Assembly: GCA_021741925.1 (NCBI GenBank) | Contig: JAIOWW010000006.1 | Span: 1 to 24,937 of the forward strand | Direction: 5' to 3' | DNA length: 24,937 nt | Origin: Pontimonas sp. | Lineage (GTDB): Bacteria > Actinomycetota > Actinomycetes > Actinomycetales > Microbacteriaceae | In this document: one piece after another, positions 14,696-22,201 of the stretch | How the letters are laid out: each line of letters opens with the position of its first letter | How positions within the stretch are numbered: the stretch's first letter is position 1 | Translations under genes and position numbers: made by a program | Notes under the pieces: generated by a model | What the model saw: the letters and a program-made list of their open reading frames with translations, nothing else | Told to the model about the DNA's origin: nothing | Database searches by the model: none

Positions 14696-15551
14696 GTCGA
14701 GCGTCACAATCGCCGAGAACCACAAGATCGTCCTGAACTAGCGAGCCAAGCGCCCTCTCAAACTGCAGAGTGTCGGGCCATAGTGACGCCAAAATTTCTC
14801 GAGGAACAGGAATATCACTGTGGCGAAGCTCGCGCAGGATAATTCCTCTGACCTGCCGGTCGCTTCCCTCAAATCGAGCCTGTTTGGGGGCTGTGGGTCC
14901 AACGTATTCGGGGTATCCAGCCTGCCGCCATGCGCATTCCGACTGCAGAGGGCATTCCTCACATCGAGGGGCACGCGCGGTGCAGACAGTGGCGCCGAGC
15001 TCCATGATCGATTTTGCGGCCTGCACTTGTGCCTGGGGCTTCTCCAGCTCCAAAATGCCCCAGAGTGCGTCACGGTCCGCCCGGACCCGAGGTGGTCCGG
15101 ACTCACCCTGTCCCGTGCTTACTCGAGCCATCACCCGTCGCACATTGGTGTCGACCACAGGCTCGGGAATCCCGAAGGCAAAAGTCCTGATCGCTCGCGC
15201 TGTGTAATCGCCAATTCCAGGGAGTGCGAGCAAATGATCGAGCTCAGAGGGAACTTCACCACGGTGCTGCGCACTGATCTGGTGGGCTGCCTGGTGGAGC
15301 CTCAGCGCTCGGCGGGGGTAACCTAAGCGCCCCCAGGCGGTCACCGCGTCTGCGCGTGACGATGTCGCAAGAGCCTTCGGGGTTGGCCATCGTTTCATCC
15401 ACTCATGCCACACAGGCTCTACCCGCGCTACAGGAGTTTGCTGCAGCATAACTTCTGAGACCATTACTCCCCACGGTGAGCACTGATCATCCCGCCAGGG
15501 AAGTGGACGCTGATGCTGAGCGAACCACTGATTCAGAGTCGTGATGTCCAC
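14685..15551 (-). CDS. mutY: A/G-specific adenine glycosylase MutY
   Basis: MutY removes adenine mispaired with 8-oxoguanine. The 288-residue protein has SEVMLQQTP with the expected catalytic E33, the helix-hairpin-helix LPGIGDYTA (110-118), the catalytic aspartate in VVDTNVRRV (D134) and the iron-sulfur cysteines C190, C197, C200 and C206 (C-x6-C-x2-C-x5-C). The C-terminal NUDIX-like domain of E. coli MutY is absent, as is common in actinobacteria. It starts at GTG 15551. A TATACC box (15565-15560 on this strand) ends eight bases before it, so the transcript may be leaderless. The stop overlaps the convergent nucleoside hydrolase by 11 bp. Confidence 0.93.
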   Translation of the reverse strand: MDITTLNQWFAQHQRPLPWRDDQCSPWGVMVSEVMLQQTPVARVEPVWHEWMKRWPTPKALATSSRADAVTAWGRLGYPRRALRLHQAAHQISAQHRGEVPSELDHLLALPGIGDYTARAIRTFAFGIPEPVVDTNVRRVMARVSTGQGESGPPRVRADRDALWGILELEKPQAQVQAAKSIMELGATVCTARAPRCEECPLQSECAWRQAGYPEYVGPTAPKQARFEGSDRQVRGIILRELRHSDIPVPREILASLWPDTLQFERALGSLVQDDLVVLGDCDARLSE

Positions 15552-15559
15552 GAAGCCAC

Positions 15560-15565
15560 GGTATA
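15560..15565 (-). promoter_or_regulatory. Predicted -10 box for leaderless mutY transcript
   Basis: TATACC reads on the minus strand and ends eight bases before the GTG of mutY. No ribosome binding site precedes the GTG. This spacing puts the predicted transcription start at or next to the start codon. The -35 region is weak, so confidence is limited. Confidence 0.4.
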
Positions 15566-15597
15566 GCTATCTACTGGTGTTTCCCAGACGCTAGCCA

Positions 15598-15603
15598 TAC
15601 TCT
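15598..15603 (+). promoter_or_regulatory. Predicted -10 box for leaderless SDR gene
   Basis: TACTCT matches TANNNT and is followed by exactly six bases (GTGCCC) before ATG 15610. This is the spacing of actinobacterial leaderless promoters. It argues against the in-frame GTG at 15604, which would lie before the transcript start. No good -35 box is seen. Confidence 0.5.
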
Positions 15604-15609
15604 GTGCCC

Positions 15610-17094
15610 ATGAAGGTCTTGGTTACCGGCTCCACCGGCTATGTCGGGGGTCGACTTGTGCCCAAACTTCTGCAGCAGGGCCACGATGTTCGTGTTCTGG
15701 CCCGCGAACCGCACCGCCTTGACGGTGTTCCCTGGCATGACGATGTCGAAATCGTTCAAGGTGATCTGCAAGTCTCGGGCGATGTCGCACGGGCGGTGGA
15801 CTCCATTGACGTCATCTACTATCTCGTCCACTCCATGTCGAGTGCCGGCGACTTCGAGGAAGTCGAGCGACGAGTAGCAACCTTGGTTGCCCAAGAGGCG
15901 AAGACCGCCCAGGTGAAGCGCATCGTCTATCTGGGTGGTCTACATCCCGAAGGAAAACTATCTCGGCACCTAGGTTCGAGGAAAGAAGTGGGGGACATTC
16001 TTCTGGCCTCTGGTGTTCCCACCATCGCACTCCAAGCCGGAGTGATTATTGGGTCAGGTTCAGCAAGTTTTGAGATGATTCGGCATTTGACCGAAATTCT
16101 GCCGGCGATGCCCGCTCCGAAATGGGTGCGTAACAGGATTCAGCCCATTGCTATCCGAGATGTGCTCCACTACCTGGTGAAGTCTGCAGAACTTCCCCCA
16201 GAGATCAACAGAGCTTTCGATATTGGCGGCCCTGATGTCTTTCGCTACGTCGAGCTCATGAATGGTTATGCCCGGGAAGCAGGCCTGAAACAGCGACTGA
16301 TTCTTGCTCTGCCGGTACTGTCACCCTGGTTGGCGTCCCAGTGGGTGAATCTGGTGACTCCCATACCGCGAAGTCTTGCCGTGCCCATCATCGAGTCACT
16401 CTTGCACGATGCGGTGATGAAGAACCACGACATTGACGAGGTTATTCCTCCTCCTGCAGAAGGCTTGACGGGTTATCGAAAATCGGTGGAGTTGGCGCTG
16501 GTGCGAATGCGCTCTGGCGAGGTGGAAACCTCGTGGAGAAACACCGAAGTTATTGGGGCTCCCTCCGACCCGCTCCCGAGTGACCCGGAATGGGCAGGAC
16601 ACACGGTGTATACCGATTCACGCACCGTATCCGTAGATGCGCCTTCGGGTGAGCTCTGGAGCATTGTCGAAGGCATTGGTGGCGACACCGGCTGGTATTC
16701 CTTGCCCGTTGCTTGGGCTGCACGGGGCCTGTTGGACAAACTTGTCGGAGGCGTGGGACTTCGTCGAGGACGACGAGATCCCCACAAACTCGTCACCGGA
16801 GATGCTCTCGATTTTTGGCGAGTAGAGATGATTGAGCGTGGAATTTTCCTGCGCTTGCGAGCAGAAATGAAACTCCCCGGTCTTGCCTGGTTGGAGTTCA
16901 CCGTGACCCCGGTGGGCGAGGAGGGGAGCAGGTTGACTCAGCGCGCAATCTTCTTTCCACAAGGCCTAGGGGGGAGGCTGTATTGGTTTGCCGTGACGCC
17001 ACTGCACGGAATTGTTTTTGCCGGAATGGCGCGGGCGATGGGAAAAGCTGCCGAGCAGCATTTTTCGTCTCGAGTATCGGCAACCGCCTCCTAG
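15610..17094 (+). CDS. SDR-family NAD(P)-binding protein with C-terminal DUF2867 domain
   Basis: This 494-residue protein has two parts. The N-terminal ~300 residues form an atypical short-chain dehydrogenase/NmrA-like Rossmann domain with the dinucleotide motif TGSTGYVG at 6-13 and a YYLVHSM segment. The C-terminal ~150 residues match the DUF2867 type (SGELWSIVEGIGGDTGWYSL and later GLAWLEFTVTP). This fusion is common in actinobacteria, but its substrate is unknown to me. ATG 15610 is preferred over GTG 15604 because a TACTCT -10 box ends six bases upstream, predicting a leaderless mRNA. It is divergent from mutY with only 58 bp between start codons. Confidence 0.85.
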   Translation: MKVLVTGSTGYVGGRLVPKLLQQGHDVRVLAREPHRLDGVPWHDDVEIVQGDLQVSGDVARAVDSIDVIYYLVHSMSSAGDFEEVERRVATLVAQEAKTAQVKRIVYLGGLHPEGKLSRHLGSRKEVGDILLASGVPTIALQAGVIIGSGSASFEMIRHLTEILPAMPAPKWVRNRIQPIAIRDVLHYLVKSAELPPEINRAFDIGGPDVFRYVELMNGYAREAGLKQRLILALPVLSPWLASQWVNLVTPIPRSLAVPIIESLLHDAVMKNHDIDEVIPPPAEGLTGYRKSVELALVRMRSGEVETSWRNTEVIGAPSDPLPSDPEWAGHTVYTDSRTVSVDAPSGELWSIVEGIGGDTGWYSLPVAWAARGLLDKLVGGVGLRRGRRDPHKLVTGDALDFWRVEMIERGIFLRLRAEMKLPGLAWLEFTVTPVGEEGSRLTQRAIFFPQGLGGRLYWFAVTPLHGIVFAGMARAMGKAAEQHFSSRVSATAS

Positions 17095-17246
17095 GCGTTA
17101 CACTGAAGGAGCACCTCGATCACTGAGACGGTTCACGTTCAGGTCTGATTGTTTGTGTCGGCTTCGCATCACGGGCGAGGCAGTGTGTGATCACGGTGAC
17201 TAGTTCTTCGTTTTCCCCACATCCCTAGGTTGTTTCAAGGAGAAGA

Positions 17247-19388
17247 ATGGCCCAGACAGGCCCCTCACGGACCCGGTCGCGCCCTCAGGGCGCTAAGCGG
17301 GGACGGAAGAAGCCCATCGACGATGAGGGCATCATTCCAATCCTTGCTCGAGCGGTCCGGGAAGTAGAGGCTGCGGCGGGCCGTGGAAAAGTAACGGCCG
17401 GAAACCGAGTCAAGTTTCAGGTCACCGCACTGCTGGTGCGTGAGGAGCGAGCGAGAGCCAAAGAAGACGCCTCGCTGTCCGTGGCGGAGCGGCAAGAAAC
17501 CCTGAAGCGACTGGATGGACTGGCATCCATCATGGCTAAAACAGCGGCCAAAGACACCAGTTTGATTCAACTCCTGGCCCCCGAAGCCAAAGTGTCGGAA
17601 GCTGCCAAGAAACTCCGACGAGACTACCTGGTTGCTTCAGGCCAGGAGCTGGCTCCCGATGACCTCATCATCGTGGATGAAGCCCCGGAGGTGAGCCCCG
17701 AGTCCGCCAAACAGGTTGTACCAGCCTCAGTGCGTCAAGCCCAACTCGCGAATCCCTTTATGGCTCCTGACTTTGCTGCCTATCAGAAGCCCCAAGCCGG
17801 GGTGGAGGGGCGTCTTCTCAACTGGGAGCTGATGGAGCCTCTGTTCCGTTCCTTTGAGCAAGGATCTGGCGGGGGTGTAGCCAGCATGGACCTTCCCGCA
17901 GCGGCAAACCTGTCCACGCCAGGTGGTTTGGACCTCATGGTGCACCAATCTGAGTTCGTTGAGGCTGTGCGCAGCGGTCACCGCAGCTTCCTACTCGCTG
18001 ATGAGCCAGGTCTTGGCAAAACTGCTCAGGCCCTTATTGCCGCGGAAACCGCAGGCGCTTTCCCGCTGTTAGTGGTCGTTCCTAATGTGGTGAAGACCAA
18101 CTGGCTCCGAGAGGTTCACCAGTGGCTACCCAAACGGCGACCCACCGTGGTTCACGGTGATGGTCTGGAGCTCAACGCATTTAGCGACGTTTTCATCGTG
18201 AACTACGACATTCTCGATCGACACGTCGGGTGGCTTTCGAAATTTGATTTCCGGGGCATGGTTGTGGATGAAGCCCACTTCATTAAGAACAAAGATTCGC
18301 AGCGCTCCAAGCATGTGCAGGCGGTGGCTCGGACCATTCGGGCACGCTTGCAACACCCACTCCTGATTGCTCTGACGGGAACCCCTCTCATAAATCAAAT
18401 CGAAGACTTCCGCATGATTTGGCAGTTCCTCGGGTGGATTGATGACAAGAAACCCCTGGGTCAGCTGATGGCGAAGCTCGAGGCAACGGGTCTGACACCG
18501 GCAGATCCTGGCTTCTTCTCGGCAGCTCGTAAATCAGTCATTTCCATGGGTATTGTGCGTCGGCGCAAACAAGACGTCGCAAAAGACATCCCTGCCCGTC
18601 GCATCGCGGATATCCCCATTGAGCTTGATACTGAGGCTGCGCGCTCGATTATGGACGCGGAGCGCGCTCTCGTGCGGCGTTTGCTGGAGCGCTATGACCG
18701 TGTTATCGCAGCCCGGGGTGACACTGACCCCACCGTTGTGGACGCGGATCTGGTGCGACTGGTGTGTGCCTCGGAGATTGAAGAAACGAAGCAGGATGAT
18801 TCTGGCGACAACGTCTTCACCCTGGTGCGAAAGATCGGTTCGGCGAAAGCTGTGATGGCTGCCGACTACACCGCCCAATTGGCGAGAAATGTCGGCAAGG
18901 TTGTGTTCTTCGCTAAGCACATTGATGTCTTGAATCAGGCGGAGAAGCACTTTGCGTCTGTGGGAATCAAGACGACCTCAATTAGGGGCGATCAGTCCAC
19001 CACCGCGCGACAGAGCGCAATCGATGCCTTCACCAACGACGATGACGTCCAGGTCATTGTGTGTTCTTTGCTCGCCGCTGGCGTTGGTGTGAATCTGCAG
19101 GCGGCATCCAACGTCGTGTTGGCGGAGCTCTCCTGGACGAGTGCGGAACAGACCCAAGCAATTGATCGTGTTCACCGTATTGGTCAGGAGCTCCCAGTGA
19201 CTGCGTGGCGTATTGTCGCTGCACAGACGGTGGATCAGAGAATTGCTGAGCTCATTGATCAGAAGTCGGGCCTTTCTGCGCGGGCTTTGGATGGCCAGGA
19301 AGTTGAAGCCGGTGTTGAAGGGACTATGCAGGTTGCAGCCCTTATTGCGCTTTTGGGAGCAGAGCTCGAAAAGCGTCAGTCCCTATAG
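17247..19388 (+). CDS. SNF2-family DEAD/DEAH-box helicase
   Basis: This is a 713-residue SNF2/RapA-like SF2 ATPase, a DNA translocase that would remodel protein-DNA complexes. Motif I is DEPGLGKT (252-259), motif II DEAH (341-344), motif III LTGTP (376-380), motif V AAGVGVNLQAA, and motif VI QAIDRVHRIGQ (637-647). The N-terminal ~220 residues are a charged region rich in Ala, Lys and Glu with no recognised domain. The start ATG has AAGGAGAAG directly upstream. The 152 bp before it (17095-17246) hold no gene; I see only short repeats such as GTGATCAC at 17187-17194. Its exact role (repair, transcription recycling) is not known. The 3' end overlaps a convergent small gene by 13 bp. Confidence 0.92.
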   Translation: MAQTGPSRTRSRPQGAKRGRKKPIDDEGIIPILARAVREVEAAAGRGKVTAGNRVKFQVTALLVREERARAKEDASLSVAERQETLKRLDGLASIMAKTAAKDTSLIQLLAPEAKVSEAAKKLRRDYLVASGQELAPDDLIIVDEAPEVSPESAKQVVPASVRQAQLANPFMAPDFAAYQKPQAGVEGRLLNWELMEPLFRSFEQGSGGGVASMDLPAAANLSTPGGLDLMVHQSEFVEAVRSGHRSFLLADEPGLGKTAQALIAAETAGAFPLLVVVPNVVKTNWLREVHQWLPKRRPTVVHGDGLELNAFSDVFIVNYDILDRHVGWLSKFDFRGMVVDEAHFIKNKDSQRSKHVQAVARTIRARLQHPLLIALTGTPLINQIEDFRMIWQFLGWIDDKKPLGQLMAKLEATGLTPADPGFFSAARKSVISMGIVRRRKQDVAKDIPARRIADIPIELDTEAARSIMDAERALVRRLLERYDRVIAARGDTDPTVVDADLVRLVCASEIEETKQDDSGDNVFTLVRKIGSAKAVMAADYTAQLARNVGKVVFFAKHIDVLNQAEKHFASVGIKTTSIRGDQSTTARQSAIDAFTNDDDVQVIVCSLLAAGVGVNLQAASNVVLAELSWTSAEQTQAIDRVHRIGQELPVTAWRIVAAQTVDQRIAELIDQKSGLSARALDGQEVEAGVEGTMQVAALIALLGAELEKRQSL

Positions 19389-19573
19389 CGCTTGCCGCAC
19401 GAGCACAACCACTCCGGCGCATCGGCTTGCTCGGCGATTCCGCCGAGAATGATGTCTCCAAGCCGTGCAACCACGAGCATCTCAGAGCTCGGATTCCCAT
19501 AAATAATTGGCGTGGCACTTCTCTCCTCGCACTCTGGACAGGGTGGTGGCGTGTCATCAAAGAGTTCTGGCAT
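19376..19573 (-). CDS. Small zinc-ribbon-like hypothetical protein
   Basis: This is a 65-residue protein starting MPELFDDTPPPCPECEE and ending WLCSCGKRYRD. The first cysteine pair is CPEC. The second knuckle is CSC followed by G, a C-x-C instead of the C-x2-C usual in zinc ribbons, so metal binding may be altered. The pattern (acidic N-terminus, CPxC, IIYG, LGDIILGG, final Cys pair) resembles a widespread uncharacterised actinobacterial family. I chose the ATG at 19573 because GGAGG lies four bases upstream; a longer frame back to 19645 lacks such a site. It converges on the helicase gene with 13 bp overlap and diverges from the NUDIX gene. The function is unknown. Confidence 0.75.
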   Translation of the reverse strand: MPELFDDTPPPCPECEERSATPIIYGNPSSEMLVVARLGDIILGGIAEQADAPEWLCSCGKRYRD

Positions 19574-19630
19574 GTGTCCTCCGGCCTGGACGTGGTTAGA
19601 CAGACCATCCCATCCACCACTGACACCGGA

Positions 19631-19636
19631 TAGCCT
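19631..19636 (+). promoter_or_regulatory. Predicted -10 box for leaderless NUDIX gene
   Basis: TAGCCT matches TANNNT and ends seven bases before ATG 19644. The sequence between them (GATGCCC) contains no ribosome binding site. The arrangement resembles those at the SDR and RecB-like genes, where the start codon also follows GTGCCC or GTGCCCC. Confidence 0.45.
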
Positions 19637-19643
19637 GATGCCC

Positions 19644-20132
19644 ATGTTTGAGGTCTCCGTTGTCTATATCCTGCGGCAAGGGAGCGACGGAGACGAGGTT
19701 CTCCTGGGCGAGAAACTCACTGGTCTGGGAGTCGGCAAGATTGTGGGACCCGGCGGGAAACAGGAGCTGGGAGAGTCCCCCGTGGAGACCGCGTTGCGCG
19801 AAGTGTATGAAGAAGTTGGTCTCGTGCTTGATTCCCAAGCGTTGATTCCTTTGGCGCGGGTGACCTATCCCTTTGTGGGACGAGATGAACTCTCGCAGCG
19901 TTCCCATGCTTTTGTCACGCACGAGTGGAGTGGCGAGCTTCGAGCAAGCCCAGAGATTGACGCAACCTGGTGGTCACTGGAAGATTTGCCGGTGAATCGC
20001 ATGTGGTCGGACGCGGCATTGTGGTTGCCGCGGGCCTTGGCCGGAGAGTTTGTGGAAGCAACCTTTGAGATTGGACCCCACGACGAGGTACTCACCAGCA
20101 CTATGGAGTGGTCTACCAGGAAGGGAAATTAG
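19644..20132 (+). CDS. NUDIX hydrolase, MutT/MTH1-like
   Basis: This 162-residue protein carries a complete Nudix box, G38-x5-E44-x7-R52-E53-V54-x-E56-E57-x-G59-L60. The run before it (VLLGEKLTGLGVGKIVGPGGK) resembles human MTH1, so hydrolysis of oxidised purine nucleoside triphosphates such as 8-oxo-dGTP is likely but not proven. That would fit with mutY in the same neighbourhood, since both limit 8-oxoguanine mutagenesis. The start is ATG 19644 (or ATG 19638, two codons earlier); a TAGCCT box ends seven bases before 19644, suggesting a leaderless mRNA. A much longer frame back to 19512 overlaps the divergent gene and is rejected. The 3' end overlaps the convergent RecB-like gene by 4 bp (TTAG). 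Confidence 0.88.
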   Translation: MFEVSVVYILRQGSDGDEVLLGEKLTGLGVGKIVGPGGKQELGESPVETALREVYEEVGLVLDSQALIPLARVTYPFVGRDELSQRSHAFVTHEWSGELRASPEIDATWWSLEDLPVNRMWSDAALWLPRALAGEFVEATFEIGPHDEVLTSTMEWSTRKGN

Positions 20133-21784
20133 CGCCTCAGCGCTGTGGTGATCAACCAGTCCCGCAGGGCCTGTGTGGAGAAGCAGTCGATGCGGTTGTA
20201 ATGCAGGATGCTGTCCTTCAGCTCGCTGGCGGCCTGCTGATTGTTCTGAGTGAGCGCCAGAAGGTAGTCCGAAAACGCTACGACCGACTCTCCGCCGCCG
20301 GCGATACCTGTTCTGGTGTCAGGGTCGAAGTAGAGCGATTCGAGGGCTTTGAGACCATAACTGGGGAGGCCTACCTTCACGCCCTTCATGACCACGGGGT
20401 AGAGGTCAACAAGATGGTGGTCGAGTAGCGATCGCAGCATAGGTGAGTCGATTTGGTGACGCTTGGCCATCTGCCCCAGTCGCGTGCGCTCATAGGGTGC
20501 GTAATGGTAGACGTGCAGGCCTGGAAACGCGGCGGTTCTCTGCTCGAGGAGGCTGAGGAAGGTCTCCAGCGCTTCTCGCTCCTGCTCGAACGTCTCTGCC
20601 CACAGCGGCAGGAAGGACGTGTCGGCGCTTCCCGGATTGAGGTCTTCTCCCCACATGCCAAAGAGGTACTCGATGCCAAACCAGACGGAATCATCGCCGT
20701 GTGAGAGCGATCCCAGTGGACTGCCATCCGAGGCGAACTCCTGATAGGTGGGGTCACCCTCAAAGTCAAAGAAGATATCGCCCGGGTTGGGGGCGGGCAG
20801 GTTCTCGATCATGCCGCGCGAGAGCACTTCCCAGGCGGGTCGGCCATCGGGGTTGTTCCTGGAGGCGACCTGAAGTGAGGCCTGGAGGTGTAGCCCTTCC
20901 AGAGCGTCTCGCCCGATACCAGGAACGGCTCGCCGCACTTCCTCGCGTGAAGCCTCTGCGAACTCGCGCAAGGTGACGAAACCGCCGGTTAAGATTTTCT
21001 CCCGCTGTGTCTTGCGAAGACCAGCAATTTGGAAAAGGTCATCCATCGCCACAATCTGCTCGCTGCAGGCTGGGCATCCCTTTGTTCCGCAGGGGGCAAA
21101 GCTCTCATCTCCCCACGGCAGGGGGAGAGGGTCTGCGACCCGATGTGCAATAAGGGCTATGACCTGTTCGCGCATCTGGCGATAGGGGGTGAGGAGGTCT
21201 GCCACCTCATGAATGCTGTGGGTTCCATCACCCAAAATAATCTGCACAGTATTCGCGAGGGGGACGCCGGCGCGCTCCAGTTGGTCGTGGTAAGCGGCGA
21301 GCTGAATGAGCGCGTGGTCTTTAGCGCGCCTGGCCAATTTGGAATCCCATACCTCCCAGACTTCGCCGGACTTGACAATGAAGTCGGCGAAGCCCTGGAA
21401 ACCAATCGGTACCGGCGATCCCGGGAGTGCGTCTTCGAACAGAGTGGCTTGGAACAGCGCGCCTGCATCAGAAGACAACGCTCTCAGCGTTTCGTCCCTC
21501 GCTTGTTCAATGGTGGTTCGCCAGGTGCTCGCGTCGCTCGGGTCGGCTGGTTTGTAGCTCAGCTCGATAACCTGCATCTTGGACTTCAGAAGCTCGAGTT
21601 GCCGTGCTTCGTGCTCCAGACCAAGCCGTGCAACCAGGTCCATCATCGGATCGGTAATGTCCGGGACGCTCACACCTTTTCCGAGCTTCTCATCCGCAAC
21701 CCGGGCGAGCCGCCAGGGGCAGGATGCAAACACAGCCAGATCACTAGCCGAAATGACCCACGAACCATCTCCGAGGCGCTGCAT
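20129..21784 (-). CDS. TM0106-type RecB-like nuclease lacking the helicase domain
   Basis: This is a 551-residue protein with a RecB/Cas4-type nuclease core: D134 (GFADF), D147-x-K149 (WDSK) and QLAAY (161-165). Cys22 with C232, C237 and C240 could bind an iron-sulfur cluster as in Cas4/AddB. A helix-hairpin-helix-like PGIGRDAL (289-296) follows, then an RNase H/exonuclease-like domain opening with DFEGDP (340-345) and ending at YNRIDCFST. Most actinobacterial relatives I know of are about twice this length, with an SF1 helicase after this point; here the protein stops cleanly. A TAGGCT box ends seven bases before the ATG, suggesting a leaderless mRNA. The 3' end overlaps the NUDIX gene by 4 bp. 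Confidence 0.85.
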   Translation of the reverse strand: MQRLGDGSWVISASDLAVFASCPWRLARVADEKLGKGVSVPDITDPMMDLVARLGLEHEARQLELLKSKMQVIELSYKPADPSDASTWRTTIEQARDETLRALSSDAGALFQATLFEDALPGSPVPIGFQGFADFIVKSGEVWEVWDSKLARRAKDHALIQLAAYHDQLERAGVPLANTVQIILGDGTHSIHEVADLLTPYRQMREQVIALIAHRVADPLPLPWGDESFAPCGTKGCPACSEQIVAMDDLFQIAGLRKTQREKILTGGFVTLREFAEASREEVRRAVPGIGRDALEGLHLQASLQVASRNNPDGRPAWEVLSRGMIENLPAPNPGDIFFDFEGDPTYQEFASDGSPLGSLSHGDDSVWFGIEYLFGMWGEDLNPGSADTSFLPLWAETFEQEREALETFLSLLEQRTAAFPGLHVYHYAPYERTRLGQMAKRHQIDSPMLRSLLDHHLVDLYPVVMKGVKVGLPSYGLKALESLYFDPDTRTGIAGGGESVVAFSDYLLALTQNNQQAASELKDSILHYNRIDCFSTQALRDWLITTALRR

Positions 21785-21791
21785 GGGGCAC

Positions 21792-21797
21792 AGCCTA
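21792..21797 (-). promoter_or_regulatory. Predicted -10 box for leaderless RecB-like gene
   Basis: TAGGCT on the minus strand ends seven bases (GTGCCCC) before the ATG at 21784. There is no ribosome binding site in between. It lies in the 35-bp gap after the mycoredoxin gene, so the nuclease may have its own promoter besides readthrough. Confidence 0.45.
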
Positions 21798-21819
21798 GGT
21801 CAGGCCACCCACAAGGGGC

Positions 21820-22080
21820 CTAAATCATGTCCAGTTCAGTCAACTTGCTATTCAAGAGCGGGTTGCTGGGCTCAGTCAACACGGAGCCATCCGGGAAGAG
21901 GAGAACCGGAATGTTGGGTCGACCACTGAGTTCAATGGCTTTTGCCTTGTCCTGCTCGCTCGCGTCCACGTCGTGATAGGTGAAGTCAACACCGTAGTGC
22001 TCCAGCAACGCCTGCGCCCGCACACAATCGCCGCACCAGGACGCTCCATAAAACTCGACTGTCTTGTTTTCTGTCGACAT
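21820..22080 (-). CDS. Glutaredoxin family protein, mycoredoxin-like
   Basis: This 86-residue thioredoxin-fold protein has a CGDC active site (C16, C19) in YGASWCGDC and the cis-proline segment NIPVLLF. Mycoredoxins reduce mycothiol-protein mixed disulfides in actinobacteria; assignment to that subgroup is inferred from length, active site and taxonomic context, and a plain glutaredoxin is the alternative. I chose ATG 22080 because AAAGAGG lies seven bases upstream; an in-frame ATG at 22128 would add an unlikely N-terminus. It ends 35 bp before the RecB-like gene on the same strand and is divergent from aspA (121 bp between starts). Confidence 0.85.
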   Translation of the reverse strand: MSTENKTVEFYGASWCGDCVRAQALLEHYGVDFTYHDVDASEQDKAKAIELSGRPNIPVLLFPDGSVLTEPSNPLLNSKLTELDMI

Positions 22081-22201
22081 GCTCGACCTCTTTTCTCGTG
22101 GGTGTGAATGTTCAGCGTAAGGACGCACATCGCTAACCTACGACCTCCTAAACTCGGAGTCGAGGAGAATTATTCCTTACGTCACCGAAGGGGGTGTCCA
22201 C

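Noticed and set aside
15604..15609. GTG 15604 as start of the SDR gene
   Set aside because: It lies directly after the predicted -10 box, upstream of the expected transcript start; ATG 15610 fits better.
21029..21823. 264-codon plus-strand frame opposite the RecB-like gene
   Set aside because: The minus-strand product has clear nuclease motifs; the plus-strand frame has none and is a shadow.
22081..22201. Promoter boxes in the mycoredoxin-aspA divergent gap (for example TAACCT at 22134)
   Set aside because: Candidate -10 boxes exist on both strands but none has a convincing -35 box at proper spacing, so none is reported as a feature.
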